This document shows positions 26,115 through 37,899 of a stretch of 64,000 nt of DNA, in pieces. This DNA comes from Dugong dugon (Eukaryota > Chordata > Mammalia > Sirenia > Dugongidae), in contig CM057482.1 in assembly GCA_030035585.1 (NCBI GenBank), forward strand, positions 11,209,001 to 11,273,000, given 5' to 3'. The notes beneath the pieces are model-generated. The model was not told where the DNA came from and made no database searches. It worked only from the letters and a program-made list of their open reading frames with translations. The stretch's first letter is position 1. Each line of letters starts with the position of its first letter. Both the position numbers and the translations under genes were made by a program.

Positions 26115-26895
26115 AATCTAATAACAAAATCTCTTGGAGAAATGAAAATGTATGTCCACACAAAACTTGTGCATGTTCACAGCAGCATTATTCACAGCAG
26201 CCCAAAAGTGGAAATAACCTAAATATTCATCAACTGATGAATGGATAAACAGAATGTAGTACATAACACCCATGAGGAATGTGTTCCTTAGAACAATCAA
26301 GTATACGAGTCCATATGGGCAATACCTGCCCAAAAGCAAATATGAGAAGGCAGGAAAGGGCAAGAAAACTGGATGAATGGACATGGGGAACCCGGGATGT
26401 AAAGGGAAAGGGGGAGAGTGCTGACACATTGCGGGGATTGCAATCATGTCATGAAACAATCTGTGTATAAATCACTGAATGGGAAACTAATCTGCCCTGA
26501 AACTTTCACCTAAAGCACAATAAAACGTTAAAAAAAAAAAAAAAAAAAAAGGAATAAAGTACTGATAACATGCTACAACATGGTTGAACCTTGGAAAAAT
26601 TATCCCAGACACAAAAGGCCATGTATTGTATGACTTCATTGACATGAAAGGTTCAGAACAGGCAAATCTATAGAGACAGAAAGTAGATTAGTGGTTACCT
26701 AGGGCTGGGGAGGATGGAAGGAATTGGGAAGTGACTGCTAAAGGGTAAGAGTTTCTTTTTAGGGTGATGAAAATGTTCTAAAATTGATTGTGGTGATAGA
26801 TGCACAACTCTGAATACACTTAACACCATTAACTTCTATACTTTAAACGGGTATATCTCAACAAAGCTGTCACCAAAAAAACTTAAAAAAAAAAA
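26115..26895 (+). mobile_element. L1MA-like 3' UTR, interrupted by a younger L1 tail
   Basis: 26150-26265 ('cagcagcattattcacagca', 'catcaactgatgaatggata') and 26550-26895 ('acatgctacaacatggttga', 'acacaaaaggccatgtattg', 'gggtgatgaaaatgttctaa') are consecutive parts of one old L1 3' end. Between them lies a second, elephant-type L1 tail ending in a 20-base poly-A (26530-26550). Confidence 0.8.
26268..26550 (+). mobile_element. Elephant-type L1 tail nested in the older L1
   Basis: 'gagaaggcaggaaagggcaa', 'gaatggacatggggaacc', 'cctaaagcacaataaaac' and poly-A match the tails at 36406-37899. No clear target duplication was found. Confidence 0.75.
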
Positions 26896-26899
26896 AAGG

Positions 26900-27594
26900 C
26901 TCGGGTACTTTAGATCATTTATATATACTTTCAGTCAGTATTTCTGGTTTATTTGGGGACCAAACAAAGGTTAAGAAAACACTGGTCACTCTGTACCAAG
27001 GCCTAATGATGAAATAATTTGCAATTCTTACAAGACTAATGTCAAAGATGGCAGCTGGTCTCCCTTAGGCATGCGCTACATAATAACTTAATTACACTGT
27101 AACTATCTCTCTGCTAGAAAAATTACATAGCTAACTGAATTTCAATAAAAGATGCCATAGAAAAAAAAAATGTTTCATAATTTCTCTGAATTTTTAAGCT
27201 GATGACATACATTGTTCTAAGTCTTTGGTTTATTAATCATAATTATCCTCTCATTTTGGGTCACTTTTAAAATTAATTGCATTTCATGTTCTCCAAAGGA
27301 TAATTAAAGCTAAAAAAAATTTTCATAATCCACATATATACAGTTATGTAATAGTACTGATAATAATAAATGGACACATAAAATACCAAACGCTACTGTA
27401 AAAGTTTCTCTTATTTCTTCAAAACTGTGACCTAAATATCAAGTAAAAGGAATTTAGATATAAGAAAAAGTTAAATGAGAAGTACTTCTATCAATGTTTG
27501 AAATTTTAGCTAGGAAATAGAGAAAATATTTGCATGTCACTTTAGTCTCACACTAGATTTAAAGAAACTTAAACAGAAATGAAGTTTTACTTAC
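26900..27594. other. Intron 7 segment up to exon 7, nothing recognised
   Basis: AT-rich intronic DNA without a recognised element. Confidence 0.4.
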
Positions 27595-27653
27595 CTTAGT
27601 GGGAGAGGTGAAGAAACAGGTTGACTGAGAATTAGACTATCATGTGGTGATAA
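27595..27653 (-). CDS. DENND4A: DENND4A coding exon 7 (linker to cDENN)
   Basis: 59-bp exon, residues 371-389 plus two bases, reading LSPHDSLILSQPVSSPLPL. Acceptor cttccag, donor GTAAGT. Smallest coding exon in the window; the serine/proline-rich content fits a flexible linker between uDENN and cDENN. Confidence 0.92.
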
Positions 27654-27954
27654 CTGGAAGATTTAAAACAAAGATTTGAAAACTAAGGATGAACACCACT
27701 TTCTGGTAAAAACATATAGACTAATGAAGGTGCCCAGGAAGTTTCACTGTATCCATTGACTAGTACAGGAACTGTTGCTATGACTTACTAAGATCCTAAA
27801 GAACACATCCTGATTGCTGACACCTTCCAATCACTAATTCTTCCTGCTCTGAATTCTATTTATTTTCTTTTGTTCCTCAACATTTCTCCAAATGTCATTA
27901 AAACAAACTTGCATTAAAAGACTACATTAATCATTTAATGCTATAAAACCAGAG

Positions 27955-28162
27955 TTATCAAACCTATGGCCCACGGGTCAAATCTGCAGGCCTTCTGTTT
28001 TTGTCTTACAGGAATACAGCCATGCTCATTCATTTATGTATTGTCTATGGCTGCTTTTGTGCTGTAACAGCAGAGTTGAGCAGTTGGAGATCATATGGCC
28101 TGCAAAGCCTAAAATATTTATTATCTGATCCCTAACAAAAAGTTTGCCAACCCTGCCTGTAA
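27955..28162 (+). mobile_element. hAT-type non-autonomous DNA transposon
   Basis: Inverted ends ('gagttatcaaacctatggcc' and 'aaagtttgccaaccctg') bound the body 'tgtctatggctgcttttgtg ... agcagagttgagcagttgga'. This is a widespread old mammalian element; the exact family name is not given. A remnant of the same family's 3' end is at 46208-46270. Confidence 0.65.
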
Positions 28163-28164
28163 AA

Positions 28165-28980
28165 TAAATCCTTTGTGTGCTTTCAAACTGAGTGTGCTAT
28201 ATCCATTCTGGTACTAAATACTTATAAGAAGAAAGTGATGATATGTGGATATGCAGACTGGTTATAAAGTTCATCAAATTGATATTTCTCCAGATATTTT
28301 ATCTTAATATAAAAATACAATTATTTTTATCTATATTCTCAAATTTATATATATTTCCACAAATTTATAAATACCTGTTTGCTGAATGATTTCTAATGCT
28401 GAATGATACCCTGTCAGGGCTGTGATAAATACAGTAAGGCACATATAATGATAATATATGAAAACTTTTTTTTATATAAACCCATTCAAAAATGATGAGT
28501 AAAAAAATCAGACAACTTAAGTATCAAGAACACAAACAAAAAGGAAATGTAAATGAAGGATACATTCAATTGGGGAAAGAGATGGGGGAAATAATCTACA
28601 TTCATTTTAAACTTCCTTTGTCACATAAAAGATATGGGCATTCCTTCCCTCCTACAATGTATGTAAACACACAACTTTTCCTTCTATCTGTTCTAATACA
28701 TTTATCTTACTGAATGACTACCAAAACCACAAACTTTCAAATACCTAGAGCAAATTTAGGGAAGGAAATCCCTTTCTCTTTAATTCTTTCTCTAAAGGAG
28801 AAGTGTCAGGTGTCTAGGAGGGGGTTAATAAAACATTAAGAGCCCAAACTCCAAAATGAAATAGCATCTGGTTCTCTTTAGATCTCATTCATTTTTTTTC
28901 CTCGCTTAAAATTATTACTCTTATGCTACACTTTGACAGTCAATAATCATTCAACGGGGCCCTCACATCAAGAAAACCTT
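28165..28980. other. Intron 6 segment, nothing recognised
   Basis: AT-rich; the 73-codon frame at 28492-28713 lacks recognisable domains. Confidence 0.4.
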
Positions 28981-28982
28981 AC

Positions 28983-29049
28983 CTGAACTAAAATCCGTGG
29001 TCTTTGAGGAGATGGAAAAGGAACTTTGTGCATAAAATGAGAAATATGC
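28983..29049 (-). CDS. DENND4A: DENND4A coding exon 6 (uDENN-cDENN linker)
   Basis: 67-bp exon, residues 348-370, reading [20 protein letters not shown] then VQ. Acceptor tttttaag, donor GTAAGG. Phase 2 entry (AA from exon 5 plus G) and complete-codon exit agree with both neighbours. Absent from simple ORF lists because of its size. Confidence 0.92.
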
Positions 29050-29945
29050 CTTAAAAACAAACAAACAAAAACCCAATTTATTTATTCCAAAGTGAATACC
29101 ACATGCTATAAAGGTCAACATGTCATCACCAGCCCAAGCTGAGTCAAAAGCCTATGTGTACCTATAATTTTGAAATCCCAGCACTATGAAAACAAGAGAA
29201 CAAATAGCAACCCAAAATCATCTGTCCCATTAAAATTGTTTGTACCTAAATCCAGTAACTTTCACATTAATAGATGCTCACATACAATGATTGTATTATC
29301 ACTGTCTCAAATGCCATTTAATGTTTACCTCTCCCTACGCAGATAATATATATATATGGACATTAATAACGAAGCTAATTTTCATATTTATGTTTTTTAG
29401 TCAATTGCTTATCTTTGGAAGTGAAACAACCATTTAGAGTACTCCAGAAAAACGAGAGTTAAATTAATTCTAAAACATGAACAATATGCTTCCTATCAAC
29501 AATAGGTAAACAAATTCTGTTATTGATTTTATAAGTTTTTTTTTCCAGAAGGACATGGATAAAAAGTTAGATTGATGAGCTTTGTTTTGAACATTATGAA
29601 ATACAACAAAGGCAACCACAGTGAAAAAAATAATTTTTTTTCAGAATAAGCTGTTTTATTTTTATTATTCTTTTCAACATTGTTTCAAAATCATCTCGGT
29701 TCCAGAAATGAGATAATTTCAACTGGCTACAGAACACTAGAAGAGAAATTTACTAATTTTACAAACATGAATTGACTGCTTACTTTGTATAAGACACTAT
29801 GTCAGACATGATGGGAAATGGAAAAAAGGCATAAAGCTACCAGTATCTACCATCAAGGTCTTCTCAATCTAGAATAAAGATACGGAGAGTGAGTACTACA
29901 GGACTCAAGTCTGCCTAAGGTATCTGAAGAATTAGTAGCTGGAAT
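29050..29945. other. Intron 5 segment, nothing recognised
   Basis: AT-rich; no element recognised between exon 6 and the hAT relic. Confidence 0.4.
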
Positions 29946-29949
29946 AGGG

Positions 29950-31360
29950 AAAATCAAAGTGTGATCTACGGACCCCTAAGGATTTCCAAGATCCATTTAG
30001 GGAGGATATATGAGGTCAAACCTATTTTAATGATAATATTAAGGTACTGTTTGCCTTTTTCACTGTGTTGACATAGGCACCGATGATGCAGAAGCATTGT
30101 CGGTAAAACTGGTAGCACCTTAGCATGAATCAATGCAGAGGCACCAAAATGTACTAGCAGACTTTATTATTAATATTCTTTATCAATACACGTGTAGTAA
30201 AAGAATGCCCGTTTCACTTAAGAATGTCTTTGATGAAGCAGTAAGTATTAATAATTTTATTAAATCTTGACCCTGCAGGTACACGTCTAAAAAATATGCT
30301 GTGGACTGAACGGGAAGTATGCATAAAGCATTTCTTCTGGATACAGAAGTACAATGGCTGTCTTGAGGAAAAGCACTTGTTTTGATCGTTTAGTTGTAAG
30401 TGAATCAACTGTTTTTTCTTTTTTTTAACAGAATATCATTTTTACTGAAAAACTAAGGTTATCCCAGTCAGGTATTTGGCAGATATTTCCTAAATGAAAA
30501 TGAATGAAGAGATCCGACTGCCTCAAGGAAAATAACTGACAGTATCTGTTGCCAATAATTAAATTTAACTTTCAAGCAAAAATCAGAATTTTGCCACCAT
30601 GAGCCTGACAGTTTCCTGCTACTCAAAAACTTGTTCGGTAAGATGGGTGGTGCTATTAAGAAACATAACTTCTTTATATTGATGATGAAATGTGTTCACA
30701 TTAGGAAGATCTGCTTAACTCAGTAAGCCAATATTTTCCAAACGACCAACGCACAATGCTATAAAATCATGCGTAAGTAAAAGTTTCATTAAAAGAACAA
30801 GACAGCCCTATGGATTTTAATGTAACAAAGAAAGAAAGTTCACTGCTGAAGATTCAGATTCCACACTGCAAATAACCTTGTAAAAATTACCACTTGTCAA
30901 ATTTTGGTACAGTGTCAAAAAAGAATATTCACAATTTTCTGAAAAGGCTATCCAAACGCTCCTCATTCTTCCACTTATTTATCTGTGTAAGGCCAGATTT
31001 TCTTCATATATGTCAACCAAAAGAACACACTGCAACAGATTTAATGCAGAAGCATGTATAAGAACCCAACTGTGTGCAATTAAGCCAGACATTAAAGAGA
31101 TCTGCAAAAATGTAAAACAACATTACTCTTCTCACTAAGTATTTTTTGTTTTGGAAAGTAGCTATTTTTCAAAAAAGATATTTATGTTAACATGTAATGG
31201 GTTTATTTTTTTAAATCAATGAATAAATATTTGAAAAGTTTCTCAGTTTTAAAATTTCTATTATAGTAAATATTGATACAAACACATAAACAAAAGCTTT
31301 TTGGGGGTCTTCGAGTGTAAAGGGGTCCTGAGACCAAAAAATTTGAGAACTGTTGGGATT
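29950..31360 (+). mobile_element. hAT (Charlie-like) DNA transposon relic
   Basis: About 1.4 kb with degenerate inverted ends ('caaagtgtgatctacggacc' / 'ggtcctgagacc ... tttgagaactg'). At 30974-31138 a stop-free stretch of 54 codons ends in TAA and encodes the C-terminal dimerisation region of hAT transposases (SSYMSTKRTHCNRFNAEA, then CAIKPDIKEICKNVKQ). The rest has many stops. Confidence 0.75.
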
Positions 31361-32023
31361 AAGAAGAGATAGAAGAGGGCAAGGCAAAAGTAAGAGTAAT
31401 ATTGTACACTGAATGCTTTTGTAACAATTCCATCACTACCTAACTGTCATTAGAATCGAAGAATTCTGCCGGAGGACACAAAAGAGAGCTAAAGTGATAG
31501 ATGGTATAAATAACAGTCAAACAACTGAGATGTTTAGATCTCGTTTACATCAGATTTTACCGCATAAAGCATCAATCAAGTTTAGTGATCTTAAATTAAA
31601 TCACTAAAATTAAAAAAGCAAAAAACAAAGTATTCATCTAATTTTTCCTCTAAATTCATGCTATATATATTAAAATAGCAAGAATATTTTTTAAAGTTTC
31701 ATAATACACCCAAATTATATATAAGAATTACAGAACTAGCACGACAATGACAACAGCTCTCCAGATCAGGATCTTTAAGCTTGGCGAGAGGATGGAAAGA
31801 AAACGGAAACACTTTTTTCATTCTGTGACGTATAAAATTATTTAAACTAACTGACTATAAAAGTATAATGGCGAAATATTCCTTGATTGAAATTATCAAA
31901 CTCTTTTAAAAATAACTATTGAGAAATCCAGTTTCCACATAAAATTTACTCAATTAACAGTAACAATACACCACATAATGAAAAGATCTGCCAAATTTTG
32001 AACCAAGAAGACATCTAACTTAC

Positions 32024-32265
32024 TTCTCAATTGGAAGGACATGAGGTCCAGAGATGGAATAACGATACAGAAAAGTCAGAAACTTCCTGAATGCATCAAA
32101 AAAAGGCCAGTGAGAAAGAAGACAAATGCATTTATTAGTGTGAATTGTTTTGGAACTATCAGGCTTTCCATCTGTCGGTGATGCTAATCCCAAAAGAAGT
32201 CTCTGCTTTTCTGTGAGATTCTCCTCAGAGTATGGTTCATAAAACTGAATAGCAGCACCATAGAC
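32024..32265 (-). CDS. DENND4A: DENND4A coding exon 5 (uDENN)
   Basis: 242 bp, residues 268-347 plus two bases, beginning [20 protein letters not shown] and containing [20 protein letters not shown], the uDENN core. Acceptor ttttgcag, donor GTAAGT after GAGAA. The frame also runs into intron on the 5' side, but the AG at the acceptor and the phase of exon 4 fix the boundary. Confidence 0.95.
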
Positions 32266-32324
32266 CTGCAAAACAAGCAACATATTTAACAAAATGCACA
32301 TCAAATTACATCATCAGTTAAATA

Positions 32325-32440
32325 TTTAATGGATGCTTGCTATGAGCCAGGCAAAGTGCCAGGTATTAGGAACACAGGGGTGAACAGACATCACTCTTGT
32401 TTTCTTGAACTATAAAAGAACTATATAGCACTACTCTCAG
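32325..32440 (+). repeat. Ancient interspersed repeat fragment (L2/L3-like)
   Basis: 'tgcttgctatgagccaggca' followed by 'aacacaggggtgaacagaca' is a common old mammalian repeat pattern; the family is not certain. Confidence 0.5.
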
Positions 32441-32569
32441 GTATTCTTATTGGGGGAAAAACCTGCTTAATTAAATTGCATTGTTTTACAGAGAGTGAAA
32501 GCAATTGCACCAATATTCTCTATAAGAAAATGAAAGTACTTGTTTGGTAGAAAGTGGGACAGAATTTTA

Positions 32570-32700
32570 GATAAGGAAATATAAACTCCAACCGTGGACA
32601 GTTCACTGAATTTCTCTGGACCTCAATTTCTCTATCTGTAAACTGAGGCCGTTGGATGATTCCCAAGGTCCCTTCCAACTCTAATAGTAAATGATTCCAA
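32570..32700 (+). repeat. MIR3-like SINE fragment
   Basis: 'tggacctcaatttctctatc', 'ctgaggccgttggatgat', 'aaggtcccttccaactcta'. A similar copy lies at 34015-34130. Confidence 0.65.
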
Positions 32701-32993
32701 ATAGCACTATATATTTAATAATGTCTTTTGTACTACTTCAAAAGTTTTTTAATCATACAAACCAAACCAATCTTTCACCATATTCATAAAAAAAGGACCA
32801 GGTGGATGGGACAGAATGAAAATTCTCTTTTTCTATGTCTCTGGATATAGTTATTTTAACCAACTGTAAGAAGTATATATAATGGATTCTACTTAACCAG
32901 ATATTTTTTCTACTGTTCCTTGCATTATATGAAACTTAAGACTTGAAAATGTACAAGAAATTTGTAAACGCCATTTGTTAAAACACATGGTAC

Positions 32994-33163
32994 CTTTTCA
33001 GCTGAAGCTCCAGTTAACACAAAGGTAGAAAATACAGGGAGAGGGTATTTGCTATTTGGTGGCCAACATTCAATAGTTGCACCCATTGGTAAACAAAAGA
33101 GGGGAACAGATTCCGGTAGTGAGAATGATTCATAATCTTCTTGGGGATATCTACAAATTAAAC
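32994..33163 (-). CDS. DENND4A: DENND4A coding exon 4 (MABP end / uDENN start)
   Basis: 170 bp, residues 211-267, reading [20 protein letters not shown] and ending LTGASAEK. The uDENN domain starts in this region of the family ([13 protein letters not shown] motif). The acceptor is tttttatag; the donor is GTACCA, weaker than the GTAAGT used by most exons here, so it could be sensitive to skipping. Confidence 0.94.
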
Positions 33164-33764
33164 CTATAAAAACAATAATAAACATTAGGTCATCACTTCC
33201 TAAATTCAGTTGTTTAAAATTTGAATTATGGTAAAATATTTTCTTATTTCTCACATTTGGAAGACCAAAACATTGCATATGTTCATCAAATAACTTTGAC
33301 TGCTTTGTAGGATTCATATAGATTTAAAGTCTCAAATACTGTAACTTTTAATATTAACAAACTACTTAATATTTATCAAGCTTCATCCACAAAGGCTAGA
33401 TAAGGCAAATAAAAAAGATAATCCTATAGAAATACACATACCTAAAAATTCTGTTTGTGGTCACATTAATTCAAGGCATACGAATATACTATTTTTGAAT
33501 TTTTCAGATCTCAATAACCTTTCCTCAGGGGATTTTACACATGAAAAATAGATACTGCAAATGAGTACATATGTAAAATCTACCATAAATACAAGAAAAT
33601 TATTTGTAAAAATAGAAGAGTCACATATTTACAATGTCTTTGGAATAGTATCAACTCAAGCTCAGAGTCTAAATAGCCCCAGATTATATGAAGATGTGAG
33701 TTTCAATATTACAATATTTTATACTATTATAAAAGTGATCTACGATTTCATGTTAGGTAAACTA

Positions 33765-33797
33765 GAGTAGGAATCGACTTGACAGCAACTGGTTTTT
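33765..33797 (+). mobile_element. AfroSINE 3' fragment
   Basis: Only the tail 'gaatcgacttgacagcaact' remains. Confidence 0.7.
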
Positions 33798-34014
33798 AGA
33801 CTAGTCTGGAAAATGGTCCAGGTATCTTCTAGTAAATATATCCTAAGTATAGAAAATTGTACTGGATTTTGTGAGACTGGAAACAGAAAATAGCTTCCCT
33901 GAGCTTGAAGTTCTTCAAGTCAAGTGGAAGCTGTCACTGGACATCTAAAACAGAACGCCAGACATAAAAACAAAAGGATCAACTGGGAATAAGACCGGTT
34001 GGTTCTGTATGACT

Positions 34015-34130
34015 TTGAACAACTGTATGACTCTGAACAAATCACATACCTACAGGACTCTGGTTTCTCATCTATAAGGTGAAAAAGATGAGCTAAGGTC
34101 CAAGGCAGCTCTAAAATCCTCTAATTACAG
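34015..34130 (+). repeat. MIR3-like SINE fragment
   Basis: 'tctggtttctcatctataag' and 'taaggtccaaggcagctcta' fit MIR3 ends. Confidence 0.6.
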
Positions 34131-34304
34131 GCTAGCCAGCCAGTAGGTTCCACAAATATCTACAGTTAACTATCCACTACTCTCTCAGGTAAGGAGGTAA
34201 TAGTAAAGCCATTAAGTACAGAAATAGTGATGAATTGTGGGTCCTAAAAAATCAAAAAGGAGAAGAAAAATTAAGAGGCTAGGACACTAATTTAAAAAAT
34301 ATCC

Positions 34305-34465
34305 ATTTATTTATGTTAATGGGGGAGGAACAACTCGGAAAAGGTGGGTTAGAATGGTTGCACAACATGAAGAATGTAATCAATGTCACTGAATCGTACA
34401 TGTAGAAATTGCTGAACTGGTGTGTGTTCTGCTGTGTATGTTCTCAACAACAACAAAAACAAATT
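34305..34465 (+). mobile_element. Afrotherian L1-type tail
   Basis: 'gttaatgggggaggaacaac', 'agaatggttgcacaacatga', 'gttctcaacaacaacaaaa' repeat the ends of the 9090-9775 and 54925-55490 elements. Confidence 0.7.
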
Positions 34466-34767
34466 GTATTAAAAATACATGTATTTTTAAAAAGCTGAAT
34501 CTGCATCTCCTCTCTTGTAAATAAGATCGGTATGTTTGATATTTTGAGGCCTCTAAAAATTGAAAATTTCAACTATGCATTATAAAATCACAAATTAGTT
34601 TATAATATTTCACACTACTATAAAACATAATTACATATGAACTATAGATTTGACTAAATTTAATACAGATATTAAGTAAACATTAATTAAAAGAGAAAAT
34701 AAATATTTTTTCCATACTATCTACTGATTGAAAAACTTAAAAGAGAATTGGCATCCATTTATGAGTT

Positions 34768-35110
34768 ACAGCAGTCTCCAGGTTACAAATGAGATCCGTT
34801 CCTAAGTTTGTCGTTAAATCGAATTTGTAGGTTAAGGTGGAACAGGTACATATGGCTCTTATTTAGCAGCAGTTAGTCAAATGTTTGACTTAGCAAATAG
34901 TATATATCTTACCTTTCTATGCATATAAAACACTTAAGGAACACTTCCAAACCATGCAATGTTTTCATGAGCGTCACAAAGTAGTGTGTACACTCGTTAT
35001 TAAGAAGTACTGTATATAACTCAAGTTTTTAATATAACAGGCTTTACGGCAGTCCGTCCTTAAGCACAAGTTGTCCATAAGTCAGACATATGTAACCTGG
35101 AGACTGCCTG
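34768..35110. mobile_element. TA-flanked inverted-repeat DNA transposon (mariner/pogo type)
   Basis: About 20-bp terminal inverted repeats: cagcagtctccaggttaca on the left, tgtaacctggagactgcctg on the right, each flanked by TA. Size of about 343 bp and the lack of any coding fit a non-autonomous Tc1/mariner-type element. Confidence 0.78.
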
Positions 35111-35333
35111 TATTTATTTAAACCTAATGTTTAAGCCCTGTTTTTAAAATTAATCTTCCAATAAACATCCAATAAACGTGCCTATGAAGACAAAACTGAC
35201 AATCAAGAGACATGGGTGGGTTCTAGCAACAGTTCTGACACTAACACATCATAAAACAGGCTTTTTTCCCCTTTTATCTTACTGGGCCACACAATACACT
35301 TCTAAAGTGTTTCATGAAAAATAACATACTTAC

Positions 35334-35403
35334 CAGCTTTGTAAGATACAGTGTTAGTCTTTGCCACTGATTTTTTATAACATAAGTACACCGCTGATCC
35401 CCA
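35334..35403 (-). CDS. DENND4A: DENND4A coding exon 3 (MABP third lobe)
   Basis: Short 70-bp exon, residues 188-210 plus one base, reading [19 protein letters not shown]. It carries the third MABP strand repeat (AVYLCYKKS). Flanked by an attcag acceptor and GTAAGT donor. Too short for simple ORF calling; found by phase and homology. The preceding intron is the largest in the window and is packed with LINEs. Confidence 0.93.
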
Positions 35404-36405
35404 CTGAATTAAAAAAAAAAAGAAAATATCATTTAATTTTAAGAGGTAGTAACTTGAGAAAATGAAATCTCTCTGATCTCCCCAATGTATATTATCTAAA
35501 ATATAGTAAGAGATTTCTCTCTGTTAGCTGTTTTCAGTTGATTGTTCTGTCAGAAATTTATTGGAGTTATTGCTTCCTTTTCTTTTAGAAGTCAGATTTA
35601 ACATTCCCCTTCCCCTGCAACAGCAATAACATGAGGAAAACTTGACCCTTTGAAACAAAATTAAGCAACAACAATTTAGGTTTTATTCTGAGTTCAAACT
35701 TTAGGTAGAAATGATAAACTATATGGTTATTTTAATAAAGAAATACTATTTATGTGCATGTTTCCTTTTTGAATCCACATCCCTTCTAGATATTGGCAAA
35801 TTTTTCTGCAGCCCTTCATGCCAAAATTCCTCAAAAGAGGTGTTGAAATCTGATGCATTCATTGCCTTATTTCCCATTCTCTTCTGAATCCACTTTAGTC
35901 TCCATAGCTCCTTGAAAGAACTGAACTTCCCGGATGCCAAATCTAGCAGTCAATTCTTGGTGTTCATCTTATTCAGCCTCTCAGCAGATTTCAATACCAT
36001 TGGTTACTACCTTCAGGAAACATTTTCTTTACTTGCTTTTGAGGCATCATACTCTCCTGGTCCCTCACGACCCTATCCAGCCACTCCTTCTCAGTCTCTT
36101 TTGTGGGATCCTCCCCCTTTTCCTGATCATTAAGTGTGATCTCTTCTTTACTTTCTCTAAGGGATTTCATATATTTAGACCAAGGTCTTAGATAACAGCT
36201 ACTCACAGAGGGGTCTCAAATTTCTAGTCCCAGCACCGACTATACCCTCACCCCACCAACTGTAGACTCATATCCAACTGCCTACTCGACACCTGTACTT
36301 CTATGTCTGACAGCACCTCACACATAACATGACTATGATAGGAGTCTTATCCCTCTCAAACTTGCTCTCCTCCCAGTGTTTCCTATCTCAGAAAATGGCC
36401 CCACT

Positions 36406-37076
36406 GCATAACAAAGCTTATTAAGAAAATGTTCTGCATCCTACTTTGGTGAGTGGCGTCTGGGGTCTTAAAAGCTAGCAAGCGGCCATCTAAGATGCAT
36501 CAATTGGTCCTAATTTACCAGAGTAAAGAAGAATGAAGAATATCAAAGATACAAGGAAAGTAGTAGCCCAAGAGACAGAAAGGGCCACGTAAATCAGAGA
36601 CTTCATTAGCCTGAGGCAGAAGAACTAGATGGTGCCCGGCTACCACCAATGACCACAGAGAATCCCGGATGGAGCAGAAGAAAGGTGGGGTGCAGAACTC
36701 AAATTCTAGTAAGAAGACCAGACTTAATGGTCTGAGACTGGAGGAACCCAGGAAAGCATGGCCCCCAGATTCTCTATCAGCCCAGAACTAAAACAATTTC
36801 TGAGGCCAACTATTCAGACAAGGATTGGACTGGACTGTGGGGCATAAAGTGATTCTCGTGAGGAGTGTACCTCTTAGATCAAGAAGATACAAGAGACTAA
36901 ATGGGCAGCTTCTGTCTGGAGGTGAGATGGGAAGGCAGAGAAGGTTAGGAGCTGGTTTAATGAACATGGGGAATCAGAGGTGGAAAGGAGGAGTGTGCTG
37001 TCACAGTATGGGGAGAGCAACTGAAGTCACATAACAATGTACGTATAAATTTTTGTAGGGGAAAAAATAAAAGAAA
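36406..37076 (+). mobile_element. Elephant-type L1 tail, copy 1
   Basis: Begins 'cataacaaagcttattaag', includes 'gtcttaaaagctagcaag' and ends 'ataaatttttgtagggg' plus an A-rich tail. Bounded by gaaaatggccccact (36391-36405) and gaaaatggcccact (37077-37090), its target duplication. Confidence 0.88.
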
Positions 37077-37090
37077 GAAAATGGCCCACT

Positions 37091-37899
37091 GACAGAGTAG
37101 CAGTGGTGGGGGCCTGGGGACCATGGTTTCAGGGGACATCTAGGTCAACTGGCATAACAAACTTTATTAAGAAAATGTTCTGCATCCCACTTCAGTGAGT
37201 GGTATCTGGGGTCTTAAAAGCTAGCAAGCGGCCATCTAAGATGCATCAATTGGTCCCAACCCACCTGGAGCAAAGGAGAATGAAGAACACCAAAGGCACA
37301 AGGAAAATATTAGCTCAAGAGACAGAGAGGGCCACATAAACCAGAGACTACATCAGCCCGAGACCAGAAGAACTAGATGGCGTCTGGCTACCACCAATGA
37401 CCACCCTGACAGGTAACACAACAGAGAGTCCCTGACAGAGCAGGAGAAAAGTGGGGCGCAGAACTCAAACTCTAGTAAAAAGACCAAACTTAATGGTATG
37501 ACTGAGACTGGAGGGACCCCAGAAGACAGGGGCCCCGGACTGTCTGTTAGCCCAAAACTAAAACCATTCCCGAGGCCAACTCTTCAGACAAAGATTAGAT
37601 TGGACTATAAGACATAAAATGATACTCATGAAGAGTGTGCTTCTTAGCTCAAGTAGATACAAGAGACTAAATGGGCAGCTCCTGTCCAGAGGCGAGATGA
37701 GAAGGCAGAGAGGGTCTCAGGAGCTGGATGAATGGACACAGGAAATCCGGGGTAGAAAAGAGGATTCTGCTGTCACATTACAGGGAGAGCAACTACGGTC
37801 ACATAACAATGTGTGCATAAATTTTTGTACGCGAAACTAACTTGGACTGTAAACTTTCAATTAAAGCACAATTTAAAAAAAAGTCTTAAAAAAACACAA
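37091..37899 (+). mobile_element. Elephant-type L1 tail, copy 2
   Basis: Starts slightly further 5' in the L1 UTR ('tggtgggggcctggggacca') and ends 'ttaaagcacaatttaaaa'. It runs parallel to copy 1 over about 650 bp with scattered differences. Its right flank is gaaaacagccccact (37900-37914), a third copy of the target sequence. Confidence 0.88.
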
